Shown: positions 33,025-42,285, counted from the stretch's first letter. The stretch is 48,110 nt of DNA from Clostridiales bacterium (GCA_021205725.1 JAJPWY010000005.1:1-48110), one strand, 5' to 3'. The notes: a model not told the origin generated them from the sequence alone. Made by a program: numbers and translations.

Positions 33025-33747
33025 TCACTCGGCGGCCTTCTCCTCCGCCTCGGCGGCCTCGTCGTTGCCCTGCTTGCCCTCGATGACGGCGTTGGCGATT
33101 ACGCCGGAGATCAGGCGGATGGCGCGGATAGCGTCGTCGTTGCCGGGGATGGGGTAGTCGGCCTCGTCGGGGTCACAGTTGGTGTCCACGATGGCGACCA
33201 CGGGGATGCCCAGCTTCCGGGCCTCGGCGATAGCGTTGTGCTCCTTCCGGGGATCCACCACGAAGATGGCGCCGGGCAGGGTCTTCATCTCCTTGACGCC
33301 GCCCAGGTACTTCTCCAGCTTCTCCATCTCGTGGATCAGCTTGATGACCTCCTTCTTCGGGAGCATGTCAAAGGTGCCGTCCTCCTGCATCTTCTTCAGC
33401 TGAGCCAGACGGTCCACACGGGTGCGCATGGTCTTGAAGTTGGTCAGCATGCCGCCCAGCCAGCGGGAGTTCACATAGAACATACCGCAGCGGCCGGACT
33501 CCTCACGGATGGCGTCCTGAGCCTGCTTCTTGGTGCCCACAAAGAGAACGGTCTTGCCCTCGGCGGCGATGTCCTTCACGAAGGAGTAGGCCTCCTCCAG
33601 CTTCTTCACCGTCTTCTGCAGGTCGATGATATAGATGCCGTTGCGCTCGGTGTAAATGTAAGCGGCCATCTTGGGGTTCCACCGACGGGTCTGGTGGCCG
33701 AAGTGAACGCCGGCCTCCAGGAGCTGTTTCATAGATACGACTGCCAT
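33025..33747 (-). CDS. rpsB: 30S ribosomal protein S2
   Basis: 240 residues from ATG 33747 with AGGAGGAATCAATCC upstream. [24 protein letters not shown], the [10 protein letters not shown] loop, [12 protein letters not shown] and [19 protein letters not shown] are S2 signatures. C-terminal tail is acidic-Ala rich. An upstream in-frame start would add ~24 unrelated residues and is rejected. Confidence 0.97.
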   Translation of the reverse strand: MAVVSMKQLLEAGVHFGHQTRRWNPKMAAYIYTERNGIYIIDLQKTVKKLEEAYSFVKDIAAEGKTVLFVGTKKQAQDAIREESGRCGMFYVNSRWLGGMLTNFKTMRTRVDRLAQLKKMQEDGTFDMLPKKEVIKLIHEMEKLEKYLGGVKEMKTLPGAIFVVDPRKEHNAIAEARKLGIPVVAIVDTNCDPDEADYPIPGNDDAIRAIRLISGVIANAVIEGKQGNDEAAEAEEKAAE

Positions 33748-33858
33748 GGATTGATTCCTCCTAAAAAATTTGTTGATCCCTCCACCGGGTTCATCCTCTG
33801 CGTCCACCGCATGCGGCAACAGGGCGCAAAATCCCCCTGGTGTGCGTAATCCTGAGTT

Positions 33859-33887
33859 ACTATACTATAAAGTGTTCCCATTTGCAA
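33859..33887 (-). promoter_or_regulatory. rpsB-tsf promoter
   Basis: Minus strand: TTGCAA (33887-33882), 17 bp, TATAGT (33864-33859). A ~105 nt leader follows, which could hold S2 autoregulatory structure. Confidence 0.75.
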
Positions 33888-33926
33888 GGGTTTTTTCCGG
33901 ATTTTTCAAAAAAATTTCGGTATTCG

Positions 33927-36302
33927 TCACCCCAGCACCTTCCGGGCGATCTCCACGCTCTCCCGGGCGTCCTTGGCGTAGAAGTCCGCCCCGATCTCTT
34001 TGGCGTACTCCGGGGTGAGCACTGCGCCACCCACCCAGATTTTACAGGGGTGGCCGGACTCGTGCAGGGCGGCGATGGTGCGGCGCATGCTCTCCACCGT
34101 GGTGGTCATCAGGGCAGAGAGGCCCACCAGCCGCACGTCGTGGGCGATGGCGGCGTCCACCACCTTCTGCACCGGCACGTCCCGGCCCAGGTCGATGACC
34201 TGGTAGCCGTAGTTCTCCAGAATGACCTTGACGATGTTCTTGCCGATGTCGTGGATGTCTCCCTCCACCGTGGCCATAACGATCTTCCCCTTGGAGACGG
34301 ACTCTCCCCCCCGGTCTAGGATGGACTGCTTGATGACCTCAAAGGCCTCACAGGAGGCGTTGGCGGAGTTGATGAGCTGGGGGAGGAATATCTCCTGCCG
34401 CTCGTACCGTTCCCCCACCAGATCCAGAGCGGGGATGAGCTCCTCGTTGACGATCTCCAGCTCTGTCTTTGTTTTCAGCAGCTCCACCGTCAGGCGGCGG
34501 CACTCATCCTTCAATCCCTTGCCCACGGCGGTAGCCATGTCCATATTCTCTCCCCCCACCGGGGCGGCGGGGGCCGCAGATGCGGCGGCGGGGGTGTTGG
34601 CGAACCGCTGGATATAGGCGGCGGCGTCCCGATCCTCCCCGGAGAGCACCCGGAAGGTGGCCACGGCGTCCATCATCTGCCTCTGGTTGGGGTTGATGAT
34701 GGGCAGGTCGAGGCCGCACTGCATGGCCTGCACCAGAAAGCTCTCCGTGATGCGGGTGCGATCCGGCAGACCGAAGGAGATGTTGGACACCCCCAGGACG
34801 TTGTGCAGCCCCAGCTCCTCCTTCACCTGCCGCACGGCGGAGAGGGTCTCCGCCGCCTGCTCCTGCTGGGCAGAGACGGTGAGGGTCAGGCAGTCGATAT
34901 ACACGTCCTCCCGGGGAATACCCACCTCCAGGGCGGCGTTCAGGATGCGCCGGGCGATGGTCATCCGCTCCTCCGCCGTCTGGGGGATGCCGTTTTCGTC
35001 CATGGCCAGTCCCACCACGGCGGCCCCGTACTTTTTGACGATGGGCAGGACGGAGGCCAGCACCTCCCCCTTGCCGTTGACCGAGTTGACGATGGCCTTG
35101 CCGGTGTAGCACCGGAGGCCCGCCTCGATAGCCCGTGGGTCAGAGGAGTCGATCTGCAACGGCAGGGGCACCATGGCCTGGAGGGCGGAGACCACGTCCA
35201 CCATCATGGCAGGCTCGTCCAGGCCGGGCAGTCCCACGTTCACGTCCAGGATGTCCGCCCCCGCCTCCTGCTGCTCCATGCCACGCTCCAGAATATAGTT
35301 CAGGTCATGCTCCCGGAGGGCCTGCTGGAACCGCTTTTTCCCCGTGGGGTTGATGCGCTCCCCGATGACCCGGACGCCGTTTAACTCCACCACTCTGGAG
35401 GCGCAGCAGACCCCGTGACGGCTCCTGGCCGGCCGTTTCCCCGGGGTGCGGCCCTCCAGGGCGGCGGACAGGGCGCGGATAAAGTCCGGGGTGGTGCCGC
35501 AGCAGCCCCCCAGGACAGTGATGCCCAGGTCGGCAAAGGCGCTCATCTGCCGGGCAAATTCCTCCGGTGTCAAATGATAGGTGTTGGTCACCGGGTCGGG
35601 GAGCCCGGCGTTGGGCTTGACGATGAGAGGGAGGTCTGTCCACTGCACCAGCTCCTCCATAAGGGGGTAGATTTCCTCCGGCCCCAGGGAGCAGTTCACC
35701 CCCATGGCGTCCACACCCAACCCCTGGAGGGTCAGGGCCATGGCCGGGACGGTGCAGCCGGTGAAGGTGCGGTGGTTCTCCTCAAAGGTCATGGTGACGT
35801 ACACCGGCAAGCAGGAGTGCTCCTTCGCCGCCAGCACCGCCGCCCGAACCTCTCCCAGGTCGGTCATCGTCTCGTAGACCACCAGGTCGGCTCCGGCGGC
35901 GGCTCCCGCCTCCACCATCTCCCGGTAGAGGTCATAGGCCTCCTGGAAGGACAGGGTGCCCAGCGGCTCCAGCAGCTCCCCGATGGGGCCGATGTCCAAC
36001 GCCACCTTTACATCGGTGCCCTGAGCGGCCCGGCGGGCGATCTCCACCGCCCGGCCCACCACCTGGGCGGGCCGGTAGCCTGTCCCTGCCAGCTTGTGGC
36101 CGTTGGCCCCGAAGGTGTTGGCGTAGATCACGCCGCTGCCCGCCCGGATATAGTCCCGGTGGACGCCCTCCACGATCTCCGGTGCCTCAAAGCACATCAG
36201 CTCCGGCCGCATCCCCAGGGGCATCCCCGCCGCCAGCAGTTGGGTGCCCATGGCCCCGTCCAGCAGCAGGAACGGCGTCTCGCTCCGCTTGTTATCCTCC
36301 AC
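33927..36302 (-). CDS. metH: cobalamin-dependent methionine synthase, lacking the activation domain
   Basis: 791 residues in this order: homocysteine-binding barrel (LLDGAMGTQL; zinc cysteines in GVNCSLGPEE and GGCCGTTPDFI), pterin-binding barrel (VRVIGERINPTGKKRFQ), B12 cap helices and B12-binding Rossmann domain (GDIHDIGKNIVKVILENYG with the cobalt-ligand His; LVGLSALMTTT). It methylates homocysteine using methyl-THF. The ~330-residue reactivation domain found in E. coli MetH is missing and is replaced by the separate gene just upstream, which overlaps by 11 bases. Confidence 0.95.
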   Translation of the reverse strand: MEDNKRSETPFLLLDGAMGTQLLAAGMPLGMRPELMCFEAPEIVEGVHRDYIRAGSGVIYANTFGANGHKLAGTGYRPAQVVGRAVEIARRAAQGTDVKVALDIGPIGELLEPLGTLSFQEAYDLYREMVEAGAAAGADLVVYETMTDLGEVRAAVLAAKEHSCLPVYVTMTFEENHRTFTGCTVPAMALTLQGLGVDAMGVNCSLGPEEIYPLMEELVQWTDLPLIVKPNAGLPDPVTNTYHLTPEEFARQMSAFADLGITVLGGCCGTTPDFIRALSAALEGRTPGKRPARSRHGVCCASRVVELNGVRVIGERINPTGKKRFQQALREHDLNYILERGMEQQEAGADILDVNVGLPGLDEPAMMVDVVSALQAMVPLPLQIDSSDPRAIEAGLRCYTGKAIVNSVNGKGEVLASVLPIVKKYGAAVVGLAMDENGIPQTAEERMTIARRILNAALEVGIPREDVYIDCLTLTVSAQQEQAAETLSAVRQVKEELGLHNVLGVSNISFGLPDRTRITESFLVQAMQCGLDLPIINPNQRQMMDAVATFRVLSGEDRDAAAYIQRFANTPAAASAAPAAPVGGENMDMATAVGKGLKDECRRLTVELLKTKTELEIVNEELIPALDLVGERYERQEIFLPQLINSANASCEAFEVIKQSILDRGGESVSKGKIVMATVEGDIHDIGKNIVKVILENYGYQVIDLGRDVPVQKVVDAAIAHDVRLVGLSALMTTTVESMRRTIAALHESGHPCKIWVGGAVLTPEYAKEIGADFYAKDARESVEIARKVLG

Positions 36303-36960
36303 AGGGAGTCCCTCCTTTTCTCATGGCGCAGTTTTCGTACATGGCGCAGCCCACACAGCCCTGGCTCCGCCGGTGCCGGGGGGTGTCCGCAATGCCCAGC
36401 ACCGCCGTCACCGACTTTCGGGGCACCATAATGCCGCTGGCGGTCAGGGACAGACCGATCCGCCGCTGGGTGTCCAGCAGGCGGCACAGCTCCGGCTGCT
36501 GCCCGATGGGGAAGTCCCCGTACCCGGGGCTGAACCGGTCGGTGAGATACTTTCCCCTCTCCTGCCACTCGGCCCGGAGCTGCTCCTCCAACTGGTCACA
36601 GACCGCCTCCACCCCGGCGGAGGCGCAGCTGTCCAGCACCAAAGCCTGGGCCATGTCCTGCACCTCCTTTCGGAGAAGCAGGGTCTCCACGTCGGGGCCC
36701 AGTGTGACCGCCATCAGGACGACCTGGTGGCAGCCCTGTAAATGGCGGCGGATGTCCTCCCCCTGAAAGGTAACGGAGGTGCCCACCGGGTGAGTTCCTT
36801 CCAGCTCCAGCAGCCGCCAGACCAGCCGGGGCCGGGCCGTCTCCGCAATTTGGGCGATCCCCTCCCGGACAAGGCGGAGCAGCTCCTCCGGCGGCTCCCG
36901 GGTGCAGCCCAGGTAGCGGAGGATCTCCCGCTCATTGAATTGTGACGGCGTCAGCTCCAA
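36292..36960 (-). CDS. stand-alone MetH activation-domain-like protein
   Basis: 222 residues from TTG 36960 (GAGGTGAGAACGG upstream). The segment YLTDRFSPGYGDFPIGQQPELCRLL and LTASGIMVPRKSVTAVLGI are typical of the vitamin-B12-dependent methionine synthase activation domain, which binds AdoMet and supports reductive remethylation of oxidised cobalamin. The C-terminus carries CVGCAMYENCAMRKGGTPC, a Cys cluster not in E. coli MetH that may bind a metal or Fe-S cluster. Overlap with metH implies stoichiometric expression. Confidence 0.88.
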   Translation of the reverse strand: MELTPSQFNEREILRYLGCTREPPEELLRLVREGIAQIAETARPRLVWRLLELEGTHPVGTSVTFQGEDIRRHLQGCHQVVLMAVTLGPDVETLLLRKEVQDMAQALVLDSCASAGVEAVCDQLEEQLRAEWQERGKYLTDRFSPGYGDFPIGQQPELCRLLDTQRRIGLSLTASGIMVPRKSVTAVLGIADTPRHRRSQGCVGCAMYENCAMRKGGTPCGG

Positions 36961-37027
36961 CCGTTCTCACCTCGTCTGTTTGCTACCAGCAGTATACCTG
37001 ATTGTGAGGGAAAAGAAAAGGGAAATC

Positions 37028-37061
37028 GAAAAACGGCGGCTCCGAATCTTCGGAACCGCCG
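37028..37061 (-). terminator. terminator after the orphan HTH gene
   Basis: Minus strand CGGCGGTTCCGA, AGA, TTCGGAGCCGCCG, then TTTTTC. Confidence 0.85.
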
Positions 37062-37084
37062 CATTGCATCAGCATTGATTGTTC

Positions 37085-37462
37085 TCAGGCCTCGGTGGAC
37101 TCGGTGGACTCGCTCTCAGCGGGCTGCTCGGCAGTCTTGCCCTCCTGCTCCCGCTTCTGCTCCTCCAGCACCCAGCGCTTGAAGGTGCCGGGAGAGACGC
37201 CCAGCATCTGAGAAGCGGCACGGGCGCTGACCTTCTCGTCGCAGTACATGGTGTAGATGCTCTGGAACTTTCTGGGGCGCTTCGCAGGGGGACGGCCCAG
37301 ACGGACGCCACGCTCCCGGGCGTTGCGCAGGCCCTCGCTCTGACGTCTCACCAGGGCGGCACGGCGCTCTGCCTCGTCTGCCCGGACGATCTCCATCACC
37401 TTGGATGCCAGCTCGTCGTTATTCAGCAGCTCGAAGATCTTCGCTTCGTTTTCCTTTAACAT
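37085..37462 (-). CDS. orphan resolvase-type HTH DNA-binding protein
   Basis: 125 residues. From ~residue 39 it reads RRQSEGLRNARERGVRLGRP, then RKFQSIYTMYCDEKVSARAASQMLGVSPGTFKRW. That is the linker and HTH of small serine recombinases (RQREGIAxAKxxGVxxGRP plus HTH). The catalytic resolvase domain with its serine is absent; a short helical acidic N-terminus replaces it, and a low-complexity Glu/Ser/Thr tail ends the protein. So it is likely a domesticated DNA-binding regulator. It has a strong promoter and its own terminator. Confidence 0.8.
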   Translation of the reverse strand: MLKENEAKIFELLNNDELASKVMEIVRADEAERRAALVRRQSEGLRNARERGVRLGRPPAKRPRKFQSIYTMYCDEKVSARAASQMLGVSPGTFKRWVLEEQKREQEGKTAEQPAESESTESTEA

Positions 37463-37606
37463 AGATGAATCATGCTCCTTTTACCAAGTCGATTTGGTCT
37501 GTCACTCAGCCGGATAAATGTTGTCATGGCTAAGCCCGTCACAGGAAAAGCCAATCCGTTGCACAAGCCCAGCCACACAGTCAAACCTATACTTGTTAGT
37601 GGGTTT

Positions 37607-37635
37607 ATTATAATCCATCATTTTACCAATGTCAA
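37607..37635 (-). promoter_or_regulatory. strong promoter of the orphan HTH gene
   Basis: Minus strand TTGACA (37635-37630), 17 bp, TATAAT (37612-37607): a perfect sigma-A consensus. The spacer contains ATTGGTAAAATG, also found upstream of pyrH. A ~135 nt leader follows, in which I see no clear fold. Confidence 0.85.
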
Positions 37636-37686
37636 CCATTTTCACAGAAATTTTTCCGAATTTTAGCGAACAGCTCTCTCCGCTTT

Positions 37687-37746
37687 AAAAAGCCCGGGCA
37701 AAGAGGGAGCGGAGGAGGTCGCTCCCTCCCCCGCTCCTGTCCGGGT
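37687..37746 (-). terminator. terminator of the cysE-cysS operon
   Basis: Minus strand CCCGG...(inner stem GGAGCGGGGGAGGGAGC with CTCCGCTCCC)...CCCGGGC then TTTTTA. Confidence 0.6.
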
Positions 37747-37749
37747 CGC

Positions 37750-39159
37750 TCACTCTTTTTTCCACTGAACGCCCTGTTTGGTATCCTTGAGGATTATCCC
37801 CATTTGCTTCAGCTCGTCCCGGATGCGGTCGGCCTCCGCCCAGTTCTTTGCGGCCCGGGCCGCCTGGCGCTGGGCGATGAGGGCCTCCACCTGGTCGTCC
37901 AGGTTCTCCTCCTCCTTCCGGGAATAGAGCAGGCCCAGAACGTCGGTGAACTCCCCGATTAGCTTCAGCAGGGCCGCCGCCCCCGCCTTTGTGGGCTTCT
38001 GCTCCGGGGCCACCGCCCGGTTCGCCGCCCGAACCAGCTCAAAGAGGACGGAGACGGCGTCGGCGGTGTTGAAGTCGTCGTCCATGGCGGCGTCGAACCG
38101 CTCCCGATAAGTCCCCGCCTCGTCGAGAACCGCCTGCTCCGCCGGGTTGGGGCCGCCCTCCCCGCCGTTTTCCGCCAGGAAGGTCAGGTTGTCCCGGGCG
38201 GAGTACAGCCGATCCAGAGCGGCCTGGGCCTGCTGGAGGGACTCCGCAGAGTAGTTCAGGGGGGTGCGGTAGTGGGCGGAGAGCATGAACAGGCGGATGG
38301 GCTCATAACCATAGACCTGAGCCGCATCCCGGACGGTGAAGAAATTCCCCTGGGATTTGGACATCTTCTTGTTGTCGATGTTCAAAAAGCCGTTGTGCAT
38401 CCAGTAGTGGACAAAGGGAGCGTCGTTGGCCGCCTCGGACTGGGCGATCTCGTTCTCATGGTGGGGGAACTGGAGATCCTCGCCGCCGCAGTGGATGTCG
38501 ATGGTCTTGCCCAGGTACTTCCGGTTCATGGCAGAGCACTCGATATGCCAGCCGGGACGGCCCTTGCCCCAGGGGGAGTCCCAGGCGGGCTCCCCGGGCT
38601 TGGCCGCCTTCCACAGGGCGAAGTCCAGGGGGTTCTCCTTCTCATCGTTGACGTCGATGCGGGCCCCGGACATCAGATCCTCGATGGGCTGGTGGGACAG
38701 CTTGCCGTAGCCCTTGAATTTCAGGGTGCGGTAGTACACGTCCCCGCTGGGCACCGGGTAGGCGTAGCCCTTGTCCACCAGGGTCTGCACCAGGTCGATG
38801 ATCTCGTCCATGGTCTCGGTGGCCCTGGGGTGGATGGTGGCGGGGCGAACCCCCAGGCCCTGGGCGTCGGTGAAGTACTCCTTAATATACTTCTCCGCCA
38901 CCTCCTGGCTGGAGATGCCCTCCTCGTTGGCCCGTTTGATGATCTTGTCGTCCACGTCGGTAAAGTTCTGCACGAAGGTCACATCATAGCCCCGGTACTC
39001 CAGATACCGCCGGAGCACGTCAAAGAGGATGATGGGCCGGGCGTTGCCCACGTGGATCAGATTATAGACGGTGGGGCCGCAGGCGTACATCCGCACCTTG
39101 CCCTCCTCGATGGGAACAAACTCCTCCTTGCGGCGGGTCATAGAGTTGAAAATTTCCAT
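37750..39159 (-). CDS. cysS: cysteine-tRNA ligase
   Basis: Class Ia synthetase, 469 residues. [18 protein letters not shown] holds the first zinc Cys and the HIGH motif; WHIECSAMN and [13 protein letters not shown] give the other zinc ligands; [11 protein letters not shown] is the KMSKS loop. The ATG overlaps the cysE stop by one base (TAATG) so the pair is coupled, under the T-box at 39889-40107. Confidence 0.97.
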   Translation of the reverse strand: MEIFNSMTRRKEEFVPIEEGKVRMYACGPTVYNLIHVGNARPIILFDVLRRYLEYRGYDVTFVQNFTDVDDKIIKRANEEGISSQEVAEKYIKEYFTDAQGLGVRPATIHPRATETMDEIIDLVQTLVDKGYAYPVPSGDVYYRTLKFKGYGKLSHQPIEDLMSGARIDVNDEKENPLDFALWKAAKPGEPAWDSPWGKGRPGWHIECSAMNRKYLGKTIDIHCGGEDLQFPHHENEIAQSEAANDAPFVHYWMHNGFLNIDNKKMSKSQGNFFTVRDAAQVYGYEPIRLFMLSAHYRTPLNYSAESLQQAQAALDRLYSARDNLTFLAENGGEGGPNPAEQAVLDEAGTYRERFDAAMDDDFNTADAVSVLFELVRAANRAVAPEQKPTKAGAAALLKLIGEFTDVLGLLYSRKEEENLDDQVEALIAQRQAARAAKNWAEADRIRDELKQMGIILKDTKQGVQWKKE

Positions 39160-39845
39160 TACTGCTCCTCCTGTTCAGCTTCCTGTCTCTGCTGATTGCG
39201 TAAATATTGTTCGTCCATCTGCCGCTCCAGGAACTCCACCCGGGAGAGCAGGGACTTCATGGTCTCGGCCACAGGGTCGGTGACATGGATCTGATCCACG
39301 TTGCTGGCGTAGGCCACCCGCTGGCCGGAGATCTTCACCACATGGGCGGGAACGCCCACGGCGGTGGCGTCCGGGGGAACCTCCTGCAAAACCACCGCAT
39401 TGGCGGCGATGCGGGCCCCGTCCCCCACCTTGAAGGGCCCCAGCACCTTGGCCCCGGAGCCGATGAGCACATTGTTGCCGATGGTGGGGTGACGCTTGCC
39501 CTGATCCTTGCCGGTGCCGCCCAGGGTCACTCCCTGATAGAGCAGCACGTCGTCCCCCAGCTCCGCCGTCTCGCCGATGACGATGCCCATGCCGTGGTCG
39601 ATGACCAGGCGGCGGCCGATGGTAGCGCCCGGGTGGATCTCGATGCCCGTCCAGAACCGGGCCCACTGGGAGATACATCGGGCCAGGAACCGCAGGCCGT
39701 GGACGTGAAGGAAATGGGCCAGCCGATAATAGATGGTGGCCAGGACGCCGGGGTAGAGCAGGAAAATCTCCAGCTTGCTCCGGGCGGCGGGGTCTCTGGC
39801 CTGATACGCCCCCAGCAGCTCGCTCAGTCTTTGAAACAGTTTCAT
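39159..39845 (-). CDS. cysE: serine O-acetyltransferase
   Basis: 228-residue left-handed beta-helix acetyltransferase. It makes O-acetylserine, the acceptor for sulfide in cysteine synthesis. GIEIHPGATIGRRLVIDHGMGIVIGETAELGDDVLLYQGVTLGGTG is spread over the repeats; the catalytic Asp/His pair is in IDHGMG. It is the short type without the long N-terminal helical domain of enterobacteria. The basic/Gln-Glu tail could be a helical extension. GGAG lies 11 bases before ATG. Confidence 0.95.
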   Translation of the reverse strand: MKLFQRLSELLGAYQARDPAARSKLEIFLLYPGVLATIYYRLAHFLHVHGLRFLARCISQWARFWTGIEIHPGATIGRRLVIDHGMGIVIGETAELGDDVLLYQGVTLGGTGKDQGKRHPTIGNNVLIGSGAKVLGPFKVGDGARIAANAVVLQEVPPDATAVGVPAHVVKISGQRVAYASNVDQIHVTDPVAETMKSLLSRVEFLERQMDEQYLRNQQRQEAEQEEQ

Positions 39846-39888
39846 CTACATACGCTCCATATTTCGCTGAAATACCGCCAAACCGGGC

Positions 39889-40107
39889 ACAAAAAACGCC
39901 TCCTGCCCAAAGGCAAGAGGCGATTCAAACCGCGGTTCCACTCTCGTTTATCACTCGACGGCCGGTAACGGTGGCCTCCGGAGGCATTGCCCTCCCGCTC
40001 CGGGGCGCACCTTCACGCAAACGGCCAGAGACAGGCTCCCATCCGATGACCCGTCCTCGCTGACTGGCAATTCTGCGCTACTCTTCCCCTTCATCACGTC
40101 TTATCAC
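39889..40107 (-). promoter_or_regulatory. T-box riboswitch (tRNA-Cys) before cysE-cysS
   Basis: Minus-strand RNA has the Stem I start (AAGGGGAAGAGTAGCG), the T-box AGAGTGGAACCGCGG (39929-39943 region) and a terminator (CGCCTCTTGCC-TTT-GGGCAGGAGGCG-TTTTTT, 39892-39922). Uncharged tRNA would pair with the T-box and block termination. The likely specifier is UGC (Cys) in GTGAAGGTGCGCC, which fits the genes; the exact codon register is my inference. Confidence 0.85.
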
Positions 40108-40111
40108 TTGT

Positions 40112-40143
40112 ATTATACTATCATCTCTCCCCGTTGGTGTCAA
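40112..40143 (-). promoter_or_regulatory. promoter of the T-box/cysES transcript
   Basis: Minus strand TTGACA (40143-40138) and TATAAT (40117-40112) with a 20 bp gap; TAGTAT (40120-40115) would give a 17 bp spacer. One of the two is probably used. Confidence 0.6.
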
Positions 40144-40256
40144 TCCATCCACGGGAAATTTTGTCGTCCTCCGGAGCCAATCTGGAAAATCCTGGCAGCC
40201 CTGAGCACCCATTTAGTCCTGCCTTTCCTGCAAAAAACGCCGTCTGCGGAAAAACT

Positions 40257-40300
40257 GAAAAAAATTCAGAGAAGGGAGAGAGGCGCCGTTTTCGCCTCTC
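40257..40300 (-). terminator. possible terminator after pgsA
   Basis: Minus strand GAGAGGCG-AAAACGG-CGCCTCTC, then 13 bases to a run of seven T. The remaining sequence between the T-box promoter and pgsA holds nothing else that I can identify. Confidence 0.35.
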
Positions 40301-40375
40301 GCTGCCGGTCGCCTTCCCTCCGCTTCCGTCAATTAAGCCTTTCGTTTCTGCGCTTTTCTGCCCTGTCGGTTCACA

Positions 40376-40924
40376 TCACTTCCCGGGATTCAGAGCGTCC
40401 CGGTTCTTCCGGAAATACTCCACCCCGGAATAAACGGTGGTCACCAGGATGACGGCGTTCACCACCATGTCCAGCACCGGCCACTGGCGGAAGGCCAGCA
40501 TCAGGCAGATGCCCACCATGGTGCAGGCGGTCTTGACCTTTCCCGACCAGGCGGCGGCGATGACTCGCCCGTTGTCCACCGCCACCAGCCGGAGGGCGGA
40601 GACGGCGAACTCCCGGGCAATGACGCACAGCAACACCCAGGCGGGCATCCGGCCCTGCTCCACGAAGATGAGCATGGCGGCGGTCACCAGCAGCTTATCC
40701 GCAATGGGGTCTAGGAACTTGCCGAAGTCCGTGACCTGGTTAAAGTTACGGGCGATGTAGCCATCCACAAAGTCGCTGACGCTGGCGACGATGAACAGGC
40801 CCAGAGCCACCCACTGGGCGGCGGGAGCCACCCACTGGGCGGCGGGAGCCTCCCAATAGCAGACGATGACAAACACGGGGATGAGCGCCACCCGAAAGAG
40901 GGTGATCTTGTTGGCGGTATTCAT
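40376..40924 (-). CDS. pgsA: CDP-diacylglycerol-glycerol-3-phosphate 3-phosphatidyltransferase
   Basis: 182-residue membrane enzyme that makes phosphatidylglycerol phosphate. The CDP-alcohol phosphotransferase motif DGYIAR-N8-GKFLD-PIAD is intact. Start ATG 40924 (GGGAGGAGACGCT upstream), overlapping the rimO stop by 4 bases (ATGA). Between the first two conserved segments lies a perfect 21-bp tandem duplication (40809-40850) that repeats WVAPAAQ in or next to a membrane helix. Confidence 0.95.
   Translation of the reverse strand: MNTANKITLFRVALIPVFVIVCYWEAPAAQWVAPAAQWVALGLFIVASVSDFVDGYIARNFNQVTDFGKFLDPIADKLLVTAAMLIFVEQGRMPAWVLLCVIAREFAVSALRLVAVDNGRVIAAAWSGKVKTACTMVGICLMLAFRQWPVLDMVVNAVILVTTVYSGVEYFRKNRDALNPGK
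40809..40850. repeat. 21 bp perfect tandem duplication inside pgsA
   Basis: Two identical units (40809-40829, 40830-40850; each starts ACCCACTGGGCGG). In frame, encoding seven residues twice. Confidence 0.95.
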
Positions 40925-42261
40925 AGCGTCTCCTCCCACTGGTCAATCTCTCCCAGCAACTCTCCGTCCTCTGTGCCGGTGAGCAGCACCGGGACGAAGG
41001 TGCCCGCAGGAACCTCTCCTGCGGCGGTGAAATACACCGTGCCGTCGATGCCCGGGGAGTCGGCATAGGTACGGCCCGCCCAGCAGCCCATATCCTCGTC
41101 AAATCCCTCGCAGAGAACCTCTACCACCTGGCCCAGATGAGCCTCGTTCCACCCGTCCATGACCCGGCTCTGGAGGTCGGTGAGCAGCTCCACCCGCCGC
41201 TGGGCAGTCTCCGCCGGAACCTGGTCGGGCATGGCGGCGGCAGGCGTCCCCTCCTCCGGGGAGAACTGGAATACTCCCGCCCGCTCTAGACGCTCCTCCC
41301 GGAGGAACCGGCACAGCTCGTCAAACTCCTCCTCCGTCTCTCCGGGGAGGCCGCAGATCAGGCTGGTGCGGATGACCACCCCCGGCAGACGACGGCGGAG
41401 GGTGTGGAACAGCTCGGTGATCTGGGCCTTCGTCCCCCGGCGGCACATGGCGGTCAGAATACGGTCGCTGACGTGCTGGATGGGGATGTCCACATAGTTG
41501 ACGATCTTGTCCTCCCGGGCCATGACGTCGATGAGCTCGTCGGTGATGGCGTCGGGATAGAGATAGTGGAGGCGTATCCAGTGGAAGTCCAGCTTGCACA
41601 GCTCGGTGAGCAGTTGGGGCAACATATACCGCCCATACCGCTCCTTCCCGTAGCGGCTCACGTCCTGGGCGATGAGGATCAGCTCCTCCACGCCGCTGTC
41701 CGCCAGGGCCCGGGCCTCCGCCAGGATGCTCTCCATGGAGCGGCTGCGATACCTGCCCCGGATACTGGGGATGGCGCAAAAGGCGCACCGGTTGGAGCAG
41801 CCCTCGGCAATTTTCAGATACGCCGTCCAGGGGTTGGTGGACACCATCCGGTCTCCGTCCTCAAAGGTGTTGTTGATGTCGCCGAAATGCTCCGGATAGT
41901 CCCCGCGCATGACCTCCTCCACGGCGGCCACGATGTCGGTATAGCTCCCGGTGCCCAGAAGTCCGTCCACCTCGGGCAGCTCCTCCTTGATTTCCTCCTG
42001 ATACCGCTGGGAGAGGCAGCCGGTGACCAAAATTTTTTTCAGCAGGCCCTGCTCCTTCAATGCGGCCATCTCCAGGATGTTGGCGATGGCCTCCTCCTTG
42101 GCGGCGTCGATGAAGCCGCAGGTGTTGACCACGCAGAGGTCGGCCCCCTCCGGCTCGTCCACCACGAAATGGCCCGCATCCTGCACCAGGGCGGCCATCT
42201 GCTCGCAGTTGACCCGGTTTTTATCACAGCCGAGGCTGATAAAGGCGATGGAATAACCCAA
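40921..42261 (-). CDS. rimO: ribosomal protein S12 methylthiotransferase RimO
   Basis: 446 residues: N-terminal MTTase domain with cysteines in ISLGCDKNRV, VNTCGF and VTGCLS (second Fe-S cluster), the radical-SAM domain with EGCSNRCAFCAIP, and the C-terminal TRAM domain (GGEV-like end). It methylthiolates an Asp of S12. LGCDKNRVN near the start favours RimO over MiaB. Coupled to pgsA. Confidence 0.95.
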   Translation of the reverse strand: MGYSIAFISLGCDKNRVNCEQMAALVQDAGHFVVDEPEGADLCVVNTCGFIDAAKEEAIANILEMAALKEQGLLKKILVTGCLSQRYQEEIKEELPEVDGLLGTGSYTDIVAAVEEVMRGDYPEHFGDINNTFEDGDRMVSTNPWTAYLKIAEGCSNRCAFCAIPSIRGRYRSRSMESILAEARALADSGVEELILIAQDVSRYGKERYGRYMLPQLLTELCKLDFHWIRLHYLYPDAITDELIDVMAREDKIVNYVDIPIQHVSDRILTAMCRRGTKAQITELFHTLRRRLPGVVIRTSLICGLPGETEEEFDELCRFLREERLERAGVFQFSPEEGTPAAAMPDQVPAETAQRRVELLTDLQSRVMDGWNEAHLGQVVEVLCEGFDEDMGCWAGRTYADSPGIDGTVYFTAAGEVPAGTFVPVLLTGTEDGELLGEIDQWEETL

Positions 42262-42285
42262 TGGAATCCCTCCTTCACTCCTGCC

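Noticed and set aside
37456..37527. Upstream ORF of 23 codons overlapping the start of the orphan HTH gene
   Set aside because: No ribosome site before its ATG and no codon pattern that suggests attenuation.
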